A stretch of DNA of 64,000 bases from Salinirussus salinus. GTDB taxonomy: Archaea > Halobacteriota > Halobacteria > Halobacteriales > Haloarculaceae. The position numbers and the translations under genes were made by a program. The DNA lies in the NCBI RefSeq assembly GCF_009831455.1, contig NZ_WOWO01000001.1:124001-188000 (forward strand). Reading direction: 5' to 3'. Shown one piece after another: positions 8,414 to 16,947 of the stretch. The notes under the pieces are model-generated. The model was not told the origin of the DNA. It searched no databases and was given only the letters and a program-made list of their open reading frames with translations. Each line of letters starts with the position of its first letter. Position 1 is the stretch's first letter.

Positions 8414-8866
8414 GTGGCCAGCACCTCCGTCTCGACGCTCGTCATCTTCATCGCCGCAGTGAGCATCGCGGCCGCCGTCTCGGGCGTGATGGTCACGACT
8501 GTTGGCGACATCGCGAACTCGGTGGACGAGCGCGGCGGCGACGTCGCCGCTGACATCGACACCGACATCGAGATCATCAGCGACCCCGGCAGCGGTGCGG
8601 TGTACGACGACAGCCAGGAGGAGGTGACGGTGCTCGTCAAAAACACCGGGAGACGGACGGTACAGGCCCGGTCGTCGGCGGTCGAAGTGCTCGTCGACGG
8701 ACGGTACGTCCCCCCCTCAGCGTACGACGTCACTGTCCTCGACAGCGATGCGTGGCACACCGGAACGGTCGCCAGGGTCGTGGTAAACGAGTCGGTGACA
8801 GCCGGAGACCACCGCGTCACCGTCGTGGTGGATAGCGAACGCGAGACCCTCAGGTTCCGAACATGA
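8414..8866 (+). CDS. arlG: Archaellum stator protein ArlG
   Basis: This 150-residue protein has an N-terminal helix (STLVIFIAAVSIAAAVSGVM) and a beta-sandwich domain with VTVLVKNTGRRTVQARSSAV, matching ArlG. The GTG start immediately follows the arlF stop (TGA GTG), and the end overlaps arlH by 4 bp (ATGA). ArlG forms the filament that caps the stator and interacts with ArlF and the pseudoperiplasmic face of the S-layer (family knowledge). Confidence 0.88.
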   Translation: MASTSVSTLVIFIAAVSIAAAVSGVMVTTVGDIANSVDERGGDVAADIDTDIEIISDPGSGAVYDDSQEEVTVLVKNTGRRTVQARSSAVEVLVDGRYVPPSAYDVTVLDSDAWHTGTVARVVVNESVTAGDHRVTVVVDSERETLRFRT

Positions 8867-9573
8867 ACCACCTCTCGCTGGGCCTGGAGAAACGCGACCG
8901 GGTCAACAACGCCTTCGGTGGCGGACTCCCCGAGGGGAGTCTCGTCCTCGTCGAGGGCGGGACCGGGGCCGGGAAGTCCGTACTCGCTTCCCGGGTCGTC
9001 TACGGGCTCTGCGAGGAGGGAACGACCGTCGGAGCGGTGTCGACGGCACTGTCGGTCGGGGAGTACGTCAGGCAGATGCACTCGCTGTCCTACGGCGTCG
9101 TCGACCACCTCCTCGAGGACCGCCTGCGGTACTTCCGTGCGCGGGTCGACGGCGACCAGCGGTTACTGGACCGGTTTCTGCGCCCGAGCCCGCTGTGGGA
9201 CCGGGCGGCTGTTGTCGCCGACGGGTTCGGAACGCTCTGCCGGAACGACCCGGGGCTGGGGCCGGTGCTCGGCACCGACGACGCGGACCTGGCGATGGAG
9301 CGGGTCGTCTCCCGGCTCGAACCGGCGCTCGCGGCGGATACGGTCGTGGTGTTGACCGTCGACCCCGCCACGGTGGGTGACCGTGCGCTGGGACCGCTCC
9401 GGTCGGCCGCCGACGTGCTCCTGGAAATACAAACCGAGGTCGTCGGGCAGTCGGTCCGGCGGAGTGCGGTTGTCCGCCGGTTCGCCGGCATGAAAAGTCC
9501 CGTCGACGACACGATCAGCTTCTCCGTCCAGCAGGGTCGGGGGCTTGTCATCGAGTCGAGGACCGTCGCATGA
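8863..9573 (+). CDS. arlH: Archaellum motor ATP-binding protein ArlH
   Basis: This 236-residue RecA/KaiC-fold protein binds ATP and docks onto ArlI in the motor. A Walker A motif lies at about residues 31-39 (EGGTGAGKSVLASRVVYG). A hydrophobic strand ending VVADGFG near residue 115-122 is the probable Walker B. The C-terminal FAGMKSPVDDTISFSVQQGR is family-like. It overlaps arlG and arlI by 4 bp on each side, consistent with translational coupling. Confidence 0.93.
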   Translation: MNHLSLGLEKRDRVNNAFGGGLPEGSLVLVEGGTGAGKSVLASRVVYGLCEEGTTVGAVSTALSVGEYVRQMHSLSYGVVDHLLEDRLRYFRARVDGDQRLLDRFLRPSPLWDRAAVVADGFGTLCRNDPGLGPVLGTDDADLAMERVVSRLEPALAADTVVVLTVDPATVGDRALGPLRSAADVLLEIQTEVVGQSVRRSAVVRRFAGMKSPVDDTISFSVQQGRGLVIESRTVA

Positions 9574-11246
9574 GAGCGAACACCCGTCTCACGGAGCCGC
9601 TACGCGCCGTCATGGACGACCACGACCACGTCGCTGCCCACCTCCAGTCGTTCCATGAACGGACCGGGACCTACCCCGTGTACGCCGAGGAGCCGACAGA
9701 CGAGCACGCCACGGGAAAGCCGAACCTCCTCTACCCGGCTGAACCACCGGTGTACGTCCACGTCCACGGCGAGCCCGGCAGCGACACCACCTACTACTGC
9801 CTCGAGCCGTCGCTGTCCCCCCGCGAGGAACGGCTCTACGGCCGGCTCCGGGAGGAGGTGCTCGACCGCTCGGTCTCCAAGCCCGTCCCCGGCGAGAGTG
9901 AGGATTTCGACACCCACATCGACGACCTCGTCGACGCCGTCCTGACCGTCGACGGCGACGGGAGTTCGGTTCTGGGTCGGGTGCGGGAGGCGGTCACGGG
10001 TGGTCAGTTCACCGTCGACCGGCGGACCTACGACCGGCTCCGGTACGTCCTCAAGCGGGACATCGTCGGGCTCGGGCCACTGGAGCCAGTGATGGCCGAC
10101 TCGATGAACGAGGACATCCACGTCATCGGGCCCCACGCCTGCTACGTCGACCACGGAGTGTTCGGGATGGTCGAGACGACGGTCGACTTCGGCGACACCG
10201 AGCAGTTCGACAGCTGGATCCGGAACATGGGCGAGCGGATGGACCATCCGGTGTCGGATTCGGACCCGATCATCGACTCGACGCTCCCGAACGGCTCCCG
10301 GATCAACATCATCTACTCCGACGACGTGAGCATCAAGGGGCCCTCACTGACGATCCGCCAGGGGGAGGAGGTCCCGCTGTCGATATTCCAGATCACGAAG
10401 TGGGGGACTCTGTCGCCGGAACTCGCGGCGTATCTCTGGCTGTGTATGGAGAACGAACAGACGGTGTTCGTGGTCGGCGAGACGGCCTCTGGGAAGACCA
10501 CGACGCTCAACTCGATGTTCTCGTTCATCCCGCGGGACCACAAGATCTACACCGCCGAGGACACCGCCGAGGTGATGCCCCCCCACGACAACTGGCAACA
10601 GCTCCTCACCCGCGAGGGCAGCGGCGGTGACGACTCCGCGGTCGACATGTTCGACCTGGTCGCTGCGGCGCTGCGGTCGCGTCCGGAGTACATCGTCGTC
10701 GGCGAGGTACGCGGCGCCGAGGCACAGATGGCGTTCCAGGCGGCACAGACCGGCCACCCGGTGTTGCTCACCTTCCACGCCAGCGACATCGTCTCCATGA
10801 TCCAGCGGTTCACCTCCAACCCGATCAACGTCCCCGAGACGTTCATGGACAACTGCGACGTCGCGCTGTTCCAGAACCGGGTCAAGCAGGACGACGACAT
10901 CCTCAGACGGGTAACGAGCGTCCAGGAGATCGAGGGCTACTCCGAACAGGAGGGTGGCGTCGTGACCCGCGAATCGTTCACCTGGGACCCCCGCGACGAC
11001 GAGGTCGTGTTCAAAGGCCGGAACAACAGTCACGTCCTCGAGAACCAGATCGCGACCCTGCTGGGCTATGAGGATACCCGTGAGATCTACGACGAACTCG
11101 ACCGTCGTGCGGAGATCATCCGCCGGCTGATCGACGCGGACGTCGTGGGGTACCACGAGGTCAACGAGGCCATCGAGACCTTCCAGCGCGACGGGGTCGA
11201 AGCCCTCCCCATCGACATCCAGGGGCTCGCGGAGGTGAGTCGGTAG
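9570..11246 (+). CDS. arlI: Archaellum assembly and rotation ATPase ArlI
   Basis: This 558-residue protein is the type II/IV secretion-family hexameric ATPase that powers archaellum assembly and rotation. The N-terminal domain precedes a GLGPLEPVMADSMNEDIHV block typical of archaeal secretion ATPases. Walker A is GETASGKTTTLNSMF at about residues 304-318, and Walker B lies in EYIVVGEVRGAEAQMAFQAA near 372-391. The TGHPVLLTFHASD His box follows. Its stop codon overlaps the arlJ GTG start. Confidence 0.95.
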   Translation: MRANTRLTEPLRAVMDDHDHVAAHLQSFHERTGTYPVYAEEPTDEHATGKPNLLYPAEPPVYVHVHGEPGSDTTYYCLEPSLSPREERLYGRLREEVLDRSVSKPVPGESEDFDTHIDDLVDAVLTVDGDGSSVLGRVREAVTGGQFTVDRRTYDRLRYVLKRDIVGLGPLEPVMADSMNEDIHVIGPHACYVDHGVFGMVETTVDFGDTEQFDSWIRNMGERMDHPVSDSDPIIDSTLPNGSRINIIYSDDVSIKGPSLTIRQGEEVPLSIFQITKWGTLSPELAAYLWLCMENEQTVFVVGETASGKTTTLNSMFSFIPRDHKIYTAEDTAEVMPPHDNWQQLLTREGSGGDDSAVDMFDLVAAALRSRPEYIVVGEVRGAEAQMAFQAAQTGHPVLLTFHASDIVSMIQRFTSNPINVPETFMDNCDVALFQNRVKQDDDILRRVTSVQEIEGYSEQEGGVVTRESFTWDPRDDEVVFKGRNNSHVLENQIATLLGYEDTREIYDELDRRAEIIRRLIDADVVGYHEVNEAIETFQRDGVEALPIDIQGLAEVSR

Positions 11247-12985
11247 TGGCGACCCGTCGTGACTCGGCCCCGGACGCCGACCCGGGGGGCGTGGCTGGCC
11301 AACTGCGCCGGCTCTTCCGGTCGGTCGCCGATGCGTACCGGTTCATGGAGATGCCGGCCGAACGCTACGCACTCCTCGTGCTCCTGCCGGGGCTCGCGGT
11401 CCCGGTCGTGACGTTTCTCGGCCTCGTGGTCACGACACCGCCGCTGTTCGTCGCCATCCCGCTCGGACTGTTGAGCCTCATCCCGCCGGTGGTCGCGGCC
11501 ATCTATCCGAAGATCGCTGCCGACCGGCGCCGCCGCGAGGTCCGGGAGCAGTTTCATCTCCTGTTGACACACATCACCGTGCTCTCGACGACGAACATCG
11601 ACCGCGTGGAGATCTTCCGGACGCTGGCTCGGGTCGAGGAGTACGGCGTACTCGCCGAAGAGATGGGACGGGTCACAGCCCTCGTCGACACGTGGAACCA
11701 GTCGCTGGACGACGCCTGCCGGCGCCGGTCGAGACGCGTCTCCTCCGAGCTGCTCTCGGACTTTCTCGAACGGTTGGCCTACACCGTCGGCGCTGGACAG
11801 GCGTTGGACGAGTTCCTGATCGACGAACAGGAGTCGATCATCCAGGAGTTCGTCATCCGGTACGAGTCGGCGCTGTCGAAGCTGGACGTGATGAAAGAGC
11901 TGTACCTCTCGATGATGCTGTCGACGACGTTCATCCTGGTGTTCGCCACAGTGTTGCCGCTGTTGCTCGGGACCCCACCAACGCTGTTGATGGGCGGTGT
12001 CATCGCGATGTTCGGAGTGGTCCAGGTCGGCTTTCTGGTGTTGATCCACACGACTGCTCCCAGCGACCCGCTGTGGATCGAGGCCGGCAGCGAACACTCC
12101 CCCGCCTACCGGGTATGGCCGGCAGTCATCGCCGGCGCCGCCCTCACCGTGGTGGCGACGGTCGTGGTGGCAGCCGTCGGCCTCGGGTACACGCCGCTCG
12201 CGCGAGACGTGCTCCCGTTGCCGGTGTATCTCGCCATCCCGACCACGCCGATGCTCATTCCGGGGCTTGCGATGCGACGCGAGGGACGGAAGGTTACCGA
12301 CCGCGACCGGGAGTTTCCCGCGTTCATTCGCGCACTCGGCAGTGTCGAATCGGTCAAACAGACCTCAACCGCGAACGTCCTCGAGTCACTCCGACACAAG
12401 GATTTCGGCTCGCTGACCGACAACGTCGACAACCTCTACAAGCGGCTCCGGACACGGATCGATGTCGAGGGGTCCTGGCAGCTCTTTGCCGCCGAGACCG
12501 GGTCGTATCTCATCCACAAGTTCGGGGATATGTACGTCGTCGGGCGGCGGATGGGCGGTGACCCACGGCAGCTCGGGGGGATCATATCCGCAAACATCAA
12601 TGAGGTTCTGCGGGTGCGCGAGCAACGCCAGCAGGCGACGCGGACGTTCATCGGCGTCGTCTACGGAGTTACCGCCGCCGCGCTGTTCTCCGCGTTCATC
12701 GGGCTGGAGATCGCCGAACAGATGCTCTCGATCGCCGACGGACTCGGCGGACAGAACGGCGACCTGATCGGGTCGCTGTTCTCGACCGGCAACTACGACA
12801 TCGCGCTCATGGAGTTTCTGCTGCTCGTGGTCGTGCTCCTGAACGCCGTGCTTTCTGCGCTGATGATCCGTGTGATCGACCGCGGACACTTCGTGAGCGC
12901 GCTGACTCACTTCGTATTCCTGACGTGGACCGGCGCGCTCGTGGCCACCGCGACACAGGTGGTAGCCGGCGGCCTCCTGGCATGA
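11246..12985 (+). CDS. arlJ: Archaellum membrane platform protein ArlJ
   Basis: This 579-residue polytopic protein belongs to the TadC/PilC-like (T2SSF) family and forms the membrane platform for ArlI. Membrane helices appear in pairs near residues 45-85, 225-270 and 290-345 and again near the C-terminus. Cytoplasmic helical domains lie between, including FHLLLTHITVLSTTNIDRVE and ALGSVESVKQTSTANVLESL. It starts with GTG overlapping the arlI stop. It is the last gene of the overlapping block; 61 bp separate it from the arlD-like gene, which appears to have its own promoter. Confidence 0.93.
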   Translation: MATRRDSAPDADPGGVAGQLRRLFRSVADAYRFMEMPAERYALLVLLPGLAVPVVTFLGLVVTTPPLFVAIPLGLLSLIPPVVAAIYPKIAADRRRREVREQFHLLLTHITVLSTTNIDRVEIFRTLARVEEYGVLAEEMGRVTALVDTWNQSLDDACRRRSRRVSSELLSDFLERLAYTVGAGQALDEFLIDEQESIIQEFVIRYESALSKLDVMKELYLSMMLSTTFILVFATVLPLLLGTPPTLLMGGVIAMFGVVQVGFLVLIHTTAPSDPLWIEAGSEHSPAYRVWPAVIAGAALTVVATVVVAAVGLGYTPLARDVLPLPVYLAIPTTPMLIPGLAMRREGRKVTDRDREFPAFIRALGSVESVKQTSTANVLESLRHKDFGSLTDNVDNLYKRLRTRIDVEGSWQLFAAETGSYLIHKFGDMYVVGRRMGGDPRQLGGIISANINEVLRVREQRQQATRTFIGVVYGVTAAALFSAFIGLEIAEQMLSIADGLGGQNGDLIGSLFSTGNYDIALMEFLLLVVVLLNAVLSALMIRVIDRGHFVSALTHFVFLTWTGALVATATQVVAGGLLA

Positions 12986-13000
12986 GCCCGACTCACCGTT

Positions 13001-13022
13001 CGATTCGAGACCGACGTTTTAG
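13001..13022 (+). promoter_or_regulatory. Promoter of the arlD-like gene with an inverted copy of the archaellum motif
   Basis: CGATTCGAGAC at 13001-13011 is the exact reverse complement of GTCTCGAATCG, found at 6899-6909 in the divergent archaellum promoter. It is followed within 6 bp by a TATA-like GTTTTAG (13016-13022), about 25-30 bp ahead of the ATG at 13047. That is the usual spacing for a leaderless haloarchaeal transcript. The position just upstream of the TATA box would suit an activator. Confidence 0.55.
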
Positions 13023-13046
13023 CCCGGGGAACACCACGCTGGGTAC

Positions 13047-13487
13047 ATGGGAGACGCCGACCACACGCGGCCGTACCTCGACGGCCCGGTCGACACCGAC
13101 CGGGCGGAGACGCTCATCCAGTGGGCCAAGTACCTCGGGACGACGTTCGGGACCAGCGGCGCACTCTGTGCGCTCCGGTACTACGAACGGCTCGGCTGGC
13201 TCACTCCGGCGGCCAGAGTCGAGGTCGAGCAGCAGCTCCAGGGGCTCTCGATCGAGGAGATCCACTCGAAGAAATACGACGAGCCGGGCCATCTCACTGG
13301 ACCGCTCGCGTCGCTATCCGGAACACCGTTCGGCGCACACGCCAAGTCACTGGAATTCATCGCGAATCTCGCCGGCGCGGACCTTGAGGGCGACATCCTC
13401 CGGACCGAGCTGGCAAAGAACCGGGCCGGGGTCGACCTCCCGGACCCGTCCAGTGGGGGAGCGACTCCAGTCCCATCCGGGGAGTGA
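13047..13487 (+). CDS. arlD: Stand-alone ArlD/E-domain archaellum protein
   Basis: This 146-residue protein consists almost only of an ArlD/E domain (LIQWAKYLGTTFGTSGALCA LRYYERLGWLTPAARVEVEQ, with a short charged tail), equivalent to the C-terminal domain of ArlCE encoded 6 kb upstream. Euryarchaea often carry ArlC, D and E as separate or fused proteins that form the cytosolic ring. It follows arlJ but has its own TATA-like box and a copy of the archaellum repeat motif, so it may be regulated in parallel rather than only by read-through. Confidence 0.8.
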   Translation: MGDADHTRPYLDGPVDTDRAETLIQWAKYLGTTFGTSGALCALRYYERLGWLTPAARVEVEQQLQGLSIEEIHSKKYDEPGHLTGPLASLSGTPFGAHAKSLEFIANLAGADLEGDILRTELAKNRAGVDLPDPSSGGATPVPSGE

Positions 13488-13628
13488 GACGCGCACCCGA
13501 CCTCCGCGACCGCCGGGAGCACCGTGAGGTGCCGGTGGATCGACGAGCACAGCTAACCGGGCGAAGACCGGTAACGATCCGCCTGGCTTGCACCATATTA
13601 AAAGGGACTCGCTACGGACGGCCTGGCA

Positions 13629-14822
13629 ATGGACCGGGAGGAAATCGACGAGTACGTCCAGCGGTGCCAGCAACTCATCGAGTCGTCACCGCAGATGGAC
13701 GAGGAGAACACGAAGGTCAAACTCATCCAGCCGTTTCTCGAACTTCTCGGGTGGGACCTCTACTCGACGGAGGTCGCACTCGAATACACGATCCCGATGG
13801 CCTCGGGGAGCACTCACGTCGATTACGCCCTGCTCGTCGGGGACTCCCCGGTGGTGTTCGTGGAGGCAAAGCCGGTCCGGTCGACACTCACCGACGACGA
13901 GGTCCGGCAGTTACGCAGCTACATGCGACAGGAACTGGACGTCGACTGGGGAATCCTGACCAACGGGAAATCCTTCGAGGTGCTGACGAAGAACCGCCGC
14001 GGGAACGGCGGCGAGGAGGTCTCGGTCGTCCAGTTCGACCTCGACGACCTCGCCGAGAATCCGGAGGTGCTGGAACTGCTCACGAAGGAGTCGATCCGCT
14101 CGGGGAAATCCGACGAAGTGGCGGAGCAGGTCGCCCAGACGAACCGCGCGATCCGGCATCTGGAGAACCACGAGGATAGTGTGACCGAATCCGTCGCCGA
14201 GGCGGTGGAAAACGAAGTCAACGGACTCACCATCGACATCGAGGAGCAGTCTCGGGAGTTCGTTCAGAATCTCGTCTCGGTGCTCCGCGAACAGCGACAC
14301 TTCGTTAGCGAGGAATCGCCCAGCGACCCCGATGGACGGAGCGAGAGAACGAAAGAAGCAGCCAGTGATGTTCCCGACGAAACCGACCCGCTCGAAAACC
14401 GAGTAGCGGGCAAAATAGCGCGGAAAGACATAGAGGGCGACCCCGATGCGCGCGTTGCGGTGTTTCCGACGAAAGAATCCGGGCTCCCGTTTCTCAAAGA
14501 AAACGAGGCGTGGGGATTCGTCCGGGTTGGGAGCGACTTCGATTATGTTGCGATGTACGTTACCGGGAATGTTCGAGAGGTGAAATATTTCGCCACGGTC
14601 CGGGACGTCGTCGATCCCGCGGACGCTGAGTTGGTGCGCGAGCCTTCCGGCTACAAGGACGGGGCAAAAATCGAAGAAGGAAAGCAGGTGGTCCGGTTCC
14701 AGCCGGGTTCGCTCTACGAACTCGAAGACCCGGTCCCGTTCGAATCGAAATATCCGCAGGGACTACGGTATACGACTCTCGGTGACCTGCGAACCGCAGA
14801 GACGACCGACGACATGCTTTGA
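13629..14822 (+). CDS. Stand-alone type I restriction HsdR N-terminal (PD-(D/E)XK) domain protein
   Basis: This 397-residue protein has an HsdR-N-like nuclease fold in residues about 1-140: ENTKVKLIQPFLELLGWDL, then HVDYALLVGDSPVVFVEAKP containing the D...EAK catalytic core, then GILTNGKSFEVL. Residues about 150-235 look coiled-coil-like. The C-terminal third (AWGFVRVGSDFDYVAMYVTG ... GLRYTTLGDLRTAETTDD) is a separate beta-rich domain of unknown role. No HsdS, HsdM or helicase gene is adjacent. An AT-rich box (ATATTAAAAG, 13594-13603) lies 26 bp upstream, so the transcript is probably leaderless. The 3' third is visibly less GC-rich than the neighbours, which hints at transfer. Confidence 0.75.
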   Translation: MDREEIDEYVQRCQQLIESSPQMDEENTKVKLIQPFLELLGWDLYSTEVALEYTIPMASGSTHVDYALLVGDSPVVFVEAKPVRSTLTDDEVRQLRSYMRQELDVDWGILTNGKSFEVLTKNRRGNGGEEVSVVQFDLDDLAENPEVLELLTKESIRSGKSDEVAEQVAQTNRAIRHLENHEDSVTESVAEAVENEVNGLTIDIEEQSREFVQNLVSVLREQRHFVSEESPSDPDGRSERTKEAASDVPDETDPLENRVAGKIARKDIEGDPDARVAVFPTKESGLPFLKENEAWGFVRVGSDFDYVAMYVTGNVREVKYFATVRDVVDPADAELVREPSGYKDGAKIEEGKQVVRFQPGSLYELEDPVPFESKYPQGLRYTTLGDLRTAETTDDML

Positions 14823-14853
14823 CTGAGGGGCCAATTTGAAGCGGCCGTCGCGA

Positions 14854-14995
14854 GCATCCGCGCGAGCGCAGCGAGCGCGGTTCACTCGCCGCGAACGGAG
14901 TGAGCGGCGAGGTCGTTTTTCCCCACGTTTTTACGAGGAGTGGTTCCGCAGCGAGCCGAAGGCTCGCGAGGAAACCCGACGAAGTAAAAAGTGGG
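14854..14995. repeat. Composite hairpin/T-tract intergenic element, copy 1
   Basis: The element opens with GCATCCGCGCG and a stem-loop with a 3-nt GCA loop, followed by a second hairpin (CTCGCCGC...GCGGCGAG). It then has TTTTTCCCCACGTTTTT and a conserved block GTGGTTCCGCAGCGAGCC with a hairpin (CGAGCC/GGCTCG), and closes with AAAAAGTGGG. The same modules in the same order occur at 21678-21850 and 63289-63426. This copy lies downstream of tRNA-Ala (minus strand) and of the HsdR-N-like gene (plus strand), so it may terminate transcripts from both sides. Confidence 0.7.
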
Positions 14996-15009
14996 ATGGA
15001 CTCGCGGGG
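14996..15009 (-). repeat. Duplicate of the 3' end of tRNA-Ala
   Basis: The 14 bp ATGGACTCGCGGGG (plus strand) repeat exactly the 3' end of tRNA-Ala and the first base beyond it (15092-15105). The copy lies 96 bp downstream in the direction of tRNA transcription. The match covers the acceptor 3' strand and part of the T stem. It could be a relic attachment site or a local duplication. Confidence 0.6.
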
Positions 15010-15092
15010 GTCTCGCGAGCGAGCGAAGCGAGCGAGTGAGACCACGCGAGGGAATGAACCACTGACCGAGCGCAGCGAGGGAAGGAAGTGAA

Positions 15093-15164
15093 TGGACTCG
15101 CGGGGATTTGAACCCCGGGCCTCTTCCTTGCGAAGGAAGCGATCTGCCACTGATCTACGAGCCC
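15093..15164 (-). tRNA. tRNA-Ala (anticodon CGC)
   Basis: The minus strand folds into a complete cloverleaf of 72 nt: acceptor GGGCTCG/CGAGTCC with the G3:U70 pair that identifies alanine tRNAs, D arm GATC...GATC, and anticodon stem CTTCC/GGAAG with loop TTCGCAA giving anticodon CGC. The T arm is CGGGG/CCCCG with loop TTCAAAT. The discriminator is A and CCA is not encoded. It lies just downstream of rpsJ on the same strand. Confidence 0.95.
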
Positions 15165-15195
15165 GCGAAAGCCCCTGCGCGGGGCGAGGCGGTCC

Positions 15196-15504
15196 TCAGT
15201 CCTCGAGGACGATCTCGATGCTGACGTCGTTTGGCACCTGGATGCGCATCAGCTGGCGCAGCGCGCGTTCGTCGGCGTCAATGTCGATCAGCCGCTTGTG
15301 GACGCGCATCTCCCAGTGCTCCCAGGTGGCGGTCCCCTCGCCGTCGGGCGATTTCCGGGTGGGGACCTCCAGGGTCTTGGTCGGGAGCGGCACCGGGCCC
15401 GACAGCTTCACACCCGTCTTGTCCGCGATGTCGCGGACGTCGGCGCAGATGTCGTCGAGGTCGTCGGGGCTGGTGCCCGCCAGCCGGACGCGTGCCTGCT
15501 GCAT
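15196..15504 (-). CDS. rpsJ: Ribosomal protein uS10
   Basis: This 102-residue protein is small-subunit ribosomal protein uS10 (family features: [20 protein letters not shown] and [20 protein letters not shown]). The length is normal for archaea. It starts 1 bp after the stop of tuf, with which it is certainly co-transcribed, in the conserved archaeal tuf-rpsJ order. tRNA-Ala follows 31 bp downstream and may be processed from the same transcript. Confidence 0.97.
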   Translation of the reverse strand: MQQARVRLAGTSPDDLDDICADVRDIADKTGVKLSGPVPLPTKTLEVPTRKSPDGEGTATWEHWEMRVHKRLIDIDADERALRQLMRIQVPNDVSIEIVLED

Positions 15505-15505
15505 C

Positions 15506-16774
15506 TTATCGCTCGTTGACGCTGCGGACCTTGCCCGCCGCGATGGTCTGACCCATGTCGCGGATGGCGAAGCTCCCCAGTTCGGGGATCTCGTCGGCCG
15601 GCTCGATGCTGAGCGGCTTCTGTGGCCGCACCGTCACGATGGCGGCGTCACCCGACTGGATGAAGTCGGGGTTCTCCTCGCCGGCGCCCTCGCCCGCCGG
15701 GTCCATCTTCTGGTCGATGGACTCGATGGTACAGGCGACCTGGGCGGTGTGGGCGTGGAAGACCGGGGTGTAGCCCGCGGTGATCACCGAGGGGTGCTGC
15801 ATCACGACGATCTGGGCCTGGAACGTCTCGGCGACCGACGGCGGGTCGTCGGCGGGGCCACAGACGTCGCCGCGGCGGATGTCGTCCTGGCCGATGCCGC
15901 GGACGTTGAAGCCGACGTTGTCGCCGGGCTCGGCCCGGGGGATCTCCTCGTGGTGCATCTCGATGGTCTTGACCTCCCCGCCAACGTCCGAGGGCTGGAA
16001 GGAGACGTTGTCGCCGGTCTCCATGACGCCGGTCTCGACGCGGCCGACGGGGACGGTCCCGATGCCCGAGATGGTGTAGACGTCCTGGATCGGGAGCCGC
16101 AGCGGCGCGTCCGTCGGCGGCTCCGGCTCGGGCAGGCCGTTCAGCGCCTCGAGCAGGATCTTGCCGTCGTACCAGCCGAGGTTGTCCGACCGCTCGGCGA
16201 CGTTGTCACCCTCGAACGCCGAGACGGGGATGAAGCTGGCGTCGTCGGCGTTGAACTGGACCTGCTGGAGCAGCTCCTCGACCTCGGCGACGACCTGGTC
16301 GTAGGTGTTCTGCTCGTAGTCGACCAGGTCCATCTTGTTGACCGCGACGATGAGCTCGCCGATGCCCAGCGTCCGGGCGAGGAAGACGTGCTCCTGTGTC
16401 TGGGGCTGGACGCCGTCGTCGGCAGCCACGACGAGCACGGCGTTGTCGGCCTGGCTCGCGCCCGTGATCATGTTCTTCACGAAGTCACGGTGGCCGGGAC
16501 AGTCGACGATGGTGAAGTTGTACTCGTCGGTGTCGAACTCCTGGTGGGCGATGTCGATGGTGACACCCCGCTCCCGCTCCTCAGCGAGGTTGTCCATGAC
16601 GTAGGCGAACTCGAAGCCGCCCTTGCCTTTCTCCTCTGCCTCTTCCTTGTACTGTTCGATCACGTGCTCCGGTACCGACCCCGTCTCGTAGAGGAGTCGG
16701 CCGACGAGCGTGCTCTTTCCGTGGTCAACGTGGCCGATGATGGCCAGGTTCTGGTGCGCTTGGTCTTCACTCAT
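15506..16774 (-). CDS. tuf: Translation elongation factor EF-1 alpha (aEF1A)
   Basis: This 422-residue GTPase delivers aminoacyl-tRNA to the ribosome. GTP-binding motifs are visible: GHVDHGKST near residue 14, DCPGH near 91-95 and NKMD near 146-149, followed by the two beta-barrel domains. Upstream (about 16826-16836, minus strand) a GGTTTTATGAA stretch could be the TATA box. A conserved-length protein in a conserved neighbourhood. Confidence 0.98.
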   Translation of the reverse strand: MSEDQAHQNLAIIGHVDHGKSTLVGRLLYETGSVPEHVIEQYKEEAEEKGKGGFEFAYVMDNLAEERERGVTIDIAHQEFDTDEYNFTIVDCPGHRDFVKNMITGASQADNAVLVVAADDGVQPQTQEHVFLARTLGIGELIVAVNKMDLVDYEQNTYDQVVAEVEELLQQVQFNADDASFIPVSAFEGDNVAERSDNLGWYDGKILLEALNGLPEPEPPTDAPLRLPIQDVYTISGIGTVPVGRVETGVMETGDNVSFQPSDVGGEVKTIEMHHEEIPRAEPGDNVGFNVRGIGQDDIRRGDVCGPADDPPSVAETFQAQIVVMQHPSVITAGYTPVFHAHTAQVACTIESIDQKMDPAGEGAGEENPDFIQSGDAAIVTVRPQKPLSIEPADEIPELGSFAIRDMGQTIAAGKVRSVNER

Positions 16775-16947
16775 GATATCTCACGCGCAGGGGCGCTCTG
16801 TCGGGTTTGTAGCGCGGTTGTTCATAAAACCATTTCGATACGGGGTACAGGCCGTCCTTCTGCCGTCCGGTGATTTGGGAGCCCGTGACACGCCGACGGC
16901 GACCGGATGCCGGACGCGCTCCACGGACCCGGTGGCCCCGCGCCGTG

